Below the pieces are notes generated by a model. It saw nothing but the letters and a program-made list of their open reading frames with translations. It searched no databases and was not told the origin of the DNA. Of a DNA stretch of 64,000 nt, positions 57,475-64,000 are shown one piece after another. Origin of the DNA: Tretioscincus oriximinensis. Its lineage: Eukaryota > Chordata > Lepidosauria > Squamata > Gymnophthalmidae. The number at the start of each line of letters is the position of its first letter. Position 1 is the stretch's first letter. The DNA is taken from contig JAJVDF010000977.1 in NCBI GenBank assembly GCA_022410635.1, forward strand, positions 309,047 through 373,046, read 5' to 3'. Both the position numbers and the translations under genes were made by a program.

Positions 57475-58730
57475 TAGGCTATCATAGATACACAGTTGTG
57501 CCACATGATTCAGCAGGGCTCCTCTTCTATAACATACCCTTTATTTTAATTTAGCTATGTAAATCATTAATTTTATTTTGTATCTCATGTGCTCTAAATC
57601 TTTTTCCCCTTTATAAACCAACTTGAATAATACCTGGAAAGAAAGGATAGAAATACTGTTCGGTAAATTAAAAACAAATCTTCCCTCATTTCTTTTTCTT
57701 ATTTTGTTTGGGAACCCTGGGATTTCCATATTAAGATAGGAAAGGAATCAGGGATTAGAAAATTATAGAATACAGGAGGATGATGCAATATATTTTTATA
57801 CATGTTCACTTAAAATCTTTTGCTTGTCATGATAATTGATAGGCTAATTATGAAGTGACTTGGGATCCTTTGGGATCACTATTTTGCATTAAAGCTGTTT
57901 CTAAAAACTATGTGTACCCCTTGCGTATAAGGGATATTTTGTTACTTGTAATGTGAAATTGTATAATCCAGATGTGATGTCTGTGGGATCTAAACCACAG
58001 GTATTTCAGTCTGCAGGAGTCTTTGCTCCCAAGACATACATGAACATTGTCCAGAATCAAAGCATAGAGCTGGTTTATTTCATAAATTGTACCGATCATT
58101 TTGCTGGTCATTTCTAAACTTTTTTTAAAAGTGTAGATGGCAGTTATTACACCAAGTTTACATATTACATTTGAATCAATTTGTCAGGCTTACATGAGGA
58201 CACTGTATGCCTGCCATAGTGAACTCATCCTCATGTTTAGGCAGAAACAAGAGACTAAAGCCCTCTGTGCACATCGAGCTCTTGCTGGACAGAAATAGAC
58301 TGGCCATTGTTTTCCTTGCTTGATTAACTTAATGCTCTTGATTTGGGACTACCATAGTATCTTCTTTGGAAACTGCAGCTAATGCAAAGTACAGCATCCA
58401 CAGTATTGAATGATATGACTGTCTATGCATGCATCATACCTATCTCCTTTCTAAATTGGAATTATTATGGTATATTCCATAGAATATGGAATGTGGTATA
58501 TGGTATATTCCATATTCCCCTACCCACAGGTCTGAAACTGTGGCTTTAGAGCCACCTGTGGCTCTTTGGCTGCTTGAGTGTGGCTTTGACCTCACCAGAA
58601 GAACCCAGGAGGGGATTTCCCCCATTTTATTTCCCCCAGATGTCCGTGTGCTGTGGGTGTGCTGTGTCTGTGTCATCCAGGCAAGGTGCACCCCCCCAAG
58701 AGCAGTTCCGGATGTCAGCAGAAGAGATGG
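57475..58730. other. AT-rich intron 2 DNA, nothing recognised
   Basis: Only a locally palindromic AT patch at 58468-58515 (ggtatattccatagaatatg, then gtatattccatattc). No coding evidence. Confidence 0.4.
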
Positions 58731-58734
58731 TTGT

Positions 58735-59010
58735 AGCTAGCAACCTGGATAGCTTTAAGAGGATTAGACAAGTTCATGGACACCAAGGGTATAAACAGCT
58801 CTTAGGATGGATGTCTTGATGCTGCCTCTGAGATGGAGCAACCGGAAATATTCTTGAAATAACATTTGCAGGGTGTCTGGAACAGGTGAAGATTTTGCCT
58901 TCTGTTCCAGACTGCCCAGGTGCAATTGGTGGGCCACTGTGCGAGACAGAACATTGGACTAGATGGGCTCCGTCCCGATTCAGCAGGGCTCCTCTTATGT
59001 TCTTACGAGT
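58735..59010 (+). mobile_element. CR1 LINE 3' end
   Basis: agctagcaacctggatagct, caattggtgggccactgtgc, gacagaacattggactagat, and the terminal cctcttatgttcttacgag. Truncated. Confidence 0.82.
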
Positions 59011-60255
59011 TTCTGGATATAGGCTGTTTTCTTGTACTGGCCATTATTCTAAGGCCTACTGTCCATATGCTCTTCTGGAACAGAGAAGATTCTGGCCGGT
59101 CCTGTGCTATAACAGAATGGCATGTGGACCTCTTAGATCTCTTTCTGGAGCAGAATAAGGCTTCGTGCAGAAAGGCTTATAAAAGCTATTCTAAGCTTGG
59201 TATGTAGAAAAGTTCTGAGATGTTTTGCAATAGTCTGGGGTGGATGTCACAATAGGTAAAATGTTATTTTATAGTCTCCACAGCTGAGCTTTTCAGTGTT
59301 AGCAATTACTTTCCAGTAATTTATTAGTGATCCAAAATGATCGCCTTATAGTCACAATAAAACTTGCAAAGGCATTCCCAGTGTGAATGACTTTTCTCCC
59401 TATTATTCCTGATTTTTAATTGCTTATCTGTTTTAACCTGCTTTTATTGTTATTATTGATGTCCATCTTGTTTTTGATGAATTGCTTTCTTTCTACAAAG
59501 AAATAAATAACAAATAAATATGAAACAGATGGCCCTCAAATTCAAGTAGTCCTCTACAGTCATTCCAACTGGCATCTTTTTTTGAGTCATGACATCTAGT
59601 ATGAAGAGTATTTTCTGAGCTTTAAAAAGAGAGGCTTGTCACTCAAGAAAACCTTAGTGAATATATTATTTCTTCTAGCGAGGCAGAAGAAAGAAAGATT
59701 TGGGGGAGGCAGAACCTCCAAATATGCTGGGTAGGTTTTACAGCCATAAATGGTAAAAACAACCCTGCTCCCTTGCCAAAAATCAGCCCGATAGCATAAG
59801 GTTTTGATTTACAGAAAGAACTCAGCAAGAGCCCTTGTAGAGAATGTTGGGCCTGTTTAAAGAGAAGTGATTAGCTAAGAAAGAATCATATAGGAAGAGA
59901 ATTCAAATAATAGCTGAGTGTGGACTCCTGCTATTGCTAGTGCCATATCCCCATGCTGAGTTAGGGAATTTACAAGAAGGGTGCATATACACACACGCAC
60001 ACACACATGTATACATACGTATACAGAGAAATGAAAGCTACATTTTTAGGATTGGAAGGTGTGGAGATATTTCATTTAACTTTCAATCTGCATTTCCTGC
60101 CATATAGTATGGGTTGTTTAAATATTTTGGAAACATTTATCAGTTTTCTTCAAGCCAGCTGGCTGGATTCTTACATAGTCAGAAAGTTATAAATCCACAG
60201 TGGCTGCATGTGGCTATCCCTAAAGGTGTCAGGGCAGGTAATGATGATTTATCTA
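59011..60255. other. Intron 2 DNA, nothing recognised
   Basis: A short AAATA-rich end near 59500-59520 may be an old L2 tail. A short CA/TA dinucleotide patch occurs at 59990-60025. Confidence 0.4.
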
Positions 60256-60256
<1 letters not shown>

Positions 60257-60310
<54 letters not shown>

Positions 60311-60312
60311 GT

Positions 60313-60351
<39 letters not shown>
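60257..60351. repeat. (TAA)n microsatellite
   Basis: About 95 bases of TAA repeats with one interruption (tagtaataatta near 60308-60319), followed by a short TCG/TCA variant. On the reverse strand it translates to a run of Tyr or Ile, which is not a gene. Confidence 0.95.
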
Positions 60352-60352
<1 letters not shown>

Positions 60353-60964
60353 CGTCATCGTCATCATCTTACTACAACTAATTATACCAAAATCTATTTT
60401 TTTTAAAAAAAGACTTATTTAGGAATTAACTTTATTCTAAAGTTCTGCATCTCCATTAATTTACACTTTAACGTCTCTCCAATTTACTACCGTGTGCATC
60501 AGAAAATGTAAATTGATTGAAGTCATGAAAAAATATCCTTGTTTCCATGAATACAATCTTGCCTACAATGCTAGCTACCTCATCTCTAACCTTTTGCCAG
60601 TTATTTCTGGACTTATTTTATACATCCTATTTGTTTGGCACCACATATTTCTTCAGCATTGTGTTTATATTCTCTTTGGTTCTGCAGAATGTAAGGTGAG
60701 AACATTATCCTTCCTTCTGCTTTTTTCACAAGAATCAAGGAAAGTAGGTTAAATTATGAGGCAATGATGGTCCATAGTCTCTAAGAGGGATTCCATCACT
60801 GATCAAGGATTTAAGTCCTGAATCCTTCCTGTACAGGGCATTATTCCAGATAATATCCTGGGATCGAGATCTGCCACCTATATGCTAGTCTGATGTTAGT
60901 AACCCATGGAAGGTCTCACATTGACCTGTTAAAATCTATAATTCCAAAAAACTGAACTGCCCAG

Positions 60965-61065
60965 ATTTAGTTATTTATTTATTGGTTTACACTTTTATGC
61001 CATCCAGTATGGAAGGTCTCAAAGTGGGCAATAACAATAAAAACAGAATTCAAAACAAATATATT
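60965..61065 (-). mobile_element. L2-type 3' tail in reverse
   Basis: The plus strand tatttatttattggtttac, then catccagtatggaaggtctc, is the complement of the L2/SINE-A tail. The body is not recognisable. Confidence 0.6.
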
Positions 61066-61069
61066 AAAA

Positions 61070-62125
61070 ATAGCAACAGTTTCTGAAAGTGAGGAAGAGA
61101 AACTGTCTCTTCAGATGAAGCCCAGAATAAAGACGTGGATCTTCTCTGATTTTTTGAAAATCTGTAATGAAGAAACCTGACACATTTCAAAATACAGTCG
61201 TAAGATGGAGTGTTTCAGAAATTACTGCAACCAACCTCAATAGTATAAGGCTCACAGGTAGATGATGCAACACTGGCTGTAGGTGGGGATATGACAGACA
61301 AGAGTGTGGGAAACTTTGAAAACTGAACTGAATCCAGCCTAGTTGATTTAGTGAGGCCTGGGAACTGTTCTGAGTGCTGACATGATGTAATTTGATCCAA
61401 ACGAAGCCAGGCAGAATTGGTTTGTGCACATTGATATCACCTGACACCAACTTTGCACTTTTTTGGCAAGAATATGGAAGTGCATTATCGTGACGTTTTC
61501 TTGGGAAGATGTCGAAGTGCTTGAACATTTGCCTACTCATTTCCTGCTTTTTAAGGTTTTGGAGTGGAGCGAAAAAATTAAAAATGGTTCCACTTTTAAA
61601 TGTGATAAATTATTGTTGTCAACTGATGACCTTCTCTAAATGGCTCTTCTAACATTTACTCTCCTTCCAGTACGTATTGTTTCCCTGCCTAAACTGTAGA
61701 AGAGCATTTGAAGTCTGAAAGCAAGTCAGAATTACTAGAATCAGAGGAGATACGAAACTGTCTTCTTCAGAAACATTCAAGAAAATGTGAACTGCTGTCT
61801 GCCAATAAAGAGTTAGGATGGGTCTAGGATATCATTCCTCAGAGCAAAATGTGGGTCTGGGAACCTTTCCAATTATGAGTGTTTTGATTCTTCTATATTG
61901 GATGAAGTAAAAAGTGCCATGTAATGTCTTTTCCAACCATTTTCTCTTCCTCCAATCAGTCCTGAAGTCTATATATAATAGAAAAAAATACTAATTTATT
62001 TTTTAAAAATTGGATTCAGAGGTTCCACTCCTCTGTTCTCACAGTATATGATAAAACATATCTAAAAGTGTAATAGATTCCCCTTCTTGAACCCAAAGTA
62101 TTTATTGGAGCTTAGAACAGGAAAA
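61070..62125. other. Intron 2 DNA, nothing recognised
   Basis: No recognisable repeats or exons. A 117-codon minus-strand frame at 61187-61540 has no recognised homology or splice signals and is probably chance. Confidence 0.4.
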
Positions 62126-62129
62126 AGCT

Positions 62130-62415
62130 TGTCTGCATGGGACTAGTGTGAATCTATTTCAGATGCCCTCTGGAATAATGGTAGATCATATTAATCAGTA
62201 TTACATCTGTACCCATGCAGTCTTTTCCAGACTAAGCAGTGGTGCATCCACATGTAAACTGGATTTAAATTGGCATTAGTGGCTGCATGGCCCACACATC
62301 AAATTTACATTGTAGCATGCATTGTCTCTGTTCTAACACCACCCAACCTGCTTAATGCCCATGCACTCTATTACAGCTAGTCTGGATCAAGCAAATCCAA
62401 ATTAATATTGATTTA
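62130..62415 (+). repeat. Dispersed repeat family F4, copy
   Basis: ctgcatgggactagtgtgaa, gactaagcagtggtgcatcc, aacctgcttaatgcccatgc and ctggatcaagcaaatccaaa match 31930-32290 in reverse complement. Confidence 0.55.
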
Positions 62416-62419
62416 GCAT

Positions 62420-63320
62420 TGTAAATGCATAAAGTACCTGAGTTTCTTGAACTNACAGTTAAGTAGTTAACTTTGCATTGAAGTGTTGTGTGTGTGTGCT
62501 TACAAATTCCACCATGGGAAATTATGTAATTTATGGGTGATGTTGGTGTTTGTTTTGAATCTCTGCAACAAAATCATATATAGTGGTTGCCTAATTACTC
62601 CAGTTTACTTGCTTTTTCCAAAAAGTAAAGAATTGGGACTATCTAAGCATTCCTTTGAAACTATACGCAAAAGTACACTGACAGTCCTATTTAGTTGGGG
62701 TAAAGGTTACCCCATACGTACTGATGAGGGTTCTTTATTTCTGAATATTATGATTTTAGTGTATAGACTCTTCTCTTACCATTTTCTCTTGCCTCTAGAT
62801 TTAACCATTACCATTATAGTTTGAACAGTTCTTTGTAAACTGCTCTACAATCATTTCCACCACCTTTTGAACATGTTAAAATGGATAGAAGTCTTAGAAC
62901 TCAACCTATAAATTCTGAAACTGCGTCCCTGACTTGTCCACCAACAATAGTCCTGATTTGTATTTATTTGAATATTTTTAAAGTAACAAATTGACATAAA
63001 TTAAATTGGTCTGTTAAAACATTTAATAGGAAATTTTAATTTTCTTCATTGAAGAGCACAATTCATAACTTTCACTTTTTGAAGTGGCAAAACAGATGTA
63101 ATAGCTCGCAATAGCTCTGGGTGACAGTTCTGAGGAAAAGCAGTTTTACCAGAGCTTATACATGGTAAGCAACTATACCCAAGAGAAGTAGATTATTTTG
63201 GGAATGATCTATTCCCGATTTATTATCTCAGCAATGTTTAGAAACAGAGAAAATAGAAGAGTGCACCAGTTGAAGCAGGCAAAGACATAACAGTTAAATT
63301 GTGGCCATATGGCGCCAAAT
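62420..63320. other. AT-rich intron 2 DNA, nothing recognised
   Basis: One N at 62454. The frame at 62483-62824 shows no recognised homology. Confidence 0.4.
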
Positions 63321-63324
63321 AGAA

Positions 63325-63380
63325 GCAGAAGCAGAAGTTGGTTTTTATACTCTGCTTTTCTCAGCCGAAGGGACTCAAAG
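63325..63380 (-). mobile_element. SINE-B 3' end fragment, reversed
   Basis: agaagcagaagcagaagttg, then ctctgcttttctcagccgaa and gggactcaaag: the tail of a SINE-B-like element abutting the head of the next, oppositely oriented copy. Confidence 0.65.
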
Positions 63381-63381
63381 T

Positions 63382-63767
63382 GCAGGCATGGATAGCTCAG
63401 TTGCTAAGGAATCCGTCTCTCAGCTGGGAAATGGGGTTTCGAAGCCCTGTGTCGGACGTGGGGAGGGGTGAGCACCTTCCACTAGCCTGTAGCTCTAGCC
63501 AACCCAGCTATTCGAAAGCAGGAACTGCAAGAAATTGCAACTGACTGCAAGTAGATACATGGGAACCACCAGAGCCTGGTGGGGAAGAGCCTTTGAGCAA
63601 AAATACCCTTGTGAGTCGCTTTGAGTCCCTTTGAAAGGTGAGAAAAGCGGGATATAAGAACCCAGTTCTTCTTCTTCTTCTTCTTCTTCTTCTTCTTCTT
63701 CTTCTTCTTCTTCTTCTTCTTCTTCTTCTTCTTCTTCTTCTTCTTCTTCTTCTTCTTCTTCTTCTTC
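63382..63767 (+). mobile_element. tRNA-derived SINE with a long TTC tail (SINE-B), best copy
   Basis: It begins gcaggcatggatagctcagt. An RNA polymerase III A-box lies at 63393-63403 (TAGCTCAGTTG) and a B-box at 63434-63446 (GGGTTTCGAAGCC). The body contains ccactagcctgtagctctag and gaaattgcaactgactgcaa. The 3' end is gagtccctttgaaaggtgag, then gcgggatataagaaccca and a (TTC)n tail of about 100 bases (63667-63767). Structure and copy number mark it as a SINE, not a tRNA gene. Confidence 0.9.
63667..63767. repeat. (TTC)n microsatellite, tail of SINE-B
   Basis: About 33 uninterrupted TTC units, far longer than the tails of the other SINE-B copies here (4-6 units), so it expanded after insertion. 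The reverse frame gives a run of Arg and is not a gene. Confidence 0.95.
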
Positions 63768-63778
63768 CCATTTTTATC

Positions 63779-63817
63779 TAGTTGCAGTCAATTGCAATTT
63801 CTTGCAATTCTTGCTAA
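63779..63817 (-). repeat. SINE-B internal fragment, reversed
   Basis: agttgcagtcaattgcaatt, then tcttgcaattcttgct, is the complement of the middle of SINE-B (63520-63555). It lies just beyond the microsatellite and may be a second broken copy. Confidence 0.6.
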
Positions 63818-64000
63818 ATTTGGAAATTTGGAAAATATTATCTCCTTTTCTTCTTGTGATGATCTACACAACCCATAAATCTGAAAAGTAAAACCAAACA
63901 CAGAAATTAGTATAAATGTTACAATGCCTAATTTATGTGACATCTCCCTGAAGAACATGTTGACTCATTAAGCCATGTATCGCCTCTCCCAGATTTTCTA

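Larger units (their letters stand above)
44449..64000 (+). other. FBXL7: FBXL7 intron 2, 5' part
   Basis: The intron starts with the donor GTAACG after exon 2 and continues past the window end. No acceptor followed by the next expected coding segment (beginning Asp-Ser-Asp-Leu in relatives) was found before 64000. Content is AT-rich intronic DNA with L1, L2, CR1 and SINE fragments and inverted-repeat elements. Confidence 0.82.

Noticed and set aside
60179..60367. Minus-strand frame with runs of Ile and Tyr
   Set aside because: Translation of the (TAA)n microsatellite.
63382..63455. Possible tRNA gene
   Set aside because: The A- and B-boxes are real but the sequence is the head of a multi-copy SINE and does not fold into a full cloverleaf.
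63508..63771. Minus-strand frame with a run of arginines
   Set aside because: Translation of the (TTC)n microsatellite and SINE tail.

Overview
The window is nuclear DNA of a vertebrate, most likely a squamate reptile (lizard or gecko). The case rests on one spliced host gene split by a very long intron and on the repeat mix: L2-type, CR1-type and L1-type LINEs, at least two tRNA-derived SINE families, Penelope-like foldback elements, retroviral LTRs and many short inverted-repeat DNA elements. There are no operons or bacterial genes. I cannot name the species.

The host gene is FBXL7 (F-box and leucine-rich repeat protein 7), on the + strand. A CpG-rich promoter and 5' region (about 5150-6060) contains the first coding exon, 5871-5907, which encodes MGANNGKQYGSD plus the first base of a Gly codon. 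Intron 1 runs from 5908 to 44358 (38.45 kb). Coding exon 2 is 44359-44448 and continues the disordered serine/threonine-rich N-terminus. Intron 2 begins at 44449 and leaves the window. The F-box and leucine-rich repeats lie downstream and are not here. Two upstream reading frames precede the start codon, and the second one overlaps it.

Layout: 1-2960, upstream intergenic DNA with an LTR-like end, a small hairpin element and a mariner-type MITE. 2962-5040, a tandem retroviral LTR array ending about 0.9 kb before the FBXL7 start codon. 5150-6060, the CpG island. 6061-44358, intron 1, packed with L2 (8.1-9.6 kb and 16.4-17.1 kb), L1 (12.8-14.2 kb), CR1 (10.6, 11.6-12.5, 17.5, 34.6-35.5, 37.5-38.1 and 39.2 kb), SINEs, Penelope-like foldbacks (7.0, 12.1, 33.1 and 37.6 kb), a solo LTR (40.2 kb) and two minisatellite-like arrays (27.4 and 28.9 kb). 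44449-64000, the start of intron 2, with a second L1, L2 and CR1 3' ends, more inverted-repeat elements and two long trinucleotide microsatellites.

The observations most worth following are: (i) a 24-base exact match, from memory, to the Illumina P7 flow-cell oligonucleotide at 23274-23297, probably an assembly artefact; (ii) a foldback repeat family whose arms carry a hammerhead-ribozyme-like core and which is flanked by 10-11 bp target duplications, consistent with Penelope-like retroelements; (iii) the tandem LTR array beside the FBXL7 promoter; (iv) a SINE and an L2 LINE with the same 3' tail, implying a donor/parasite pair; and (v) several repeat families found by comparing the window with itself.
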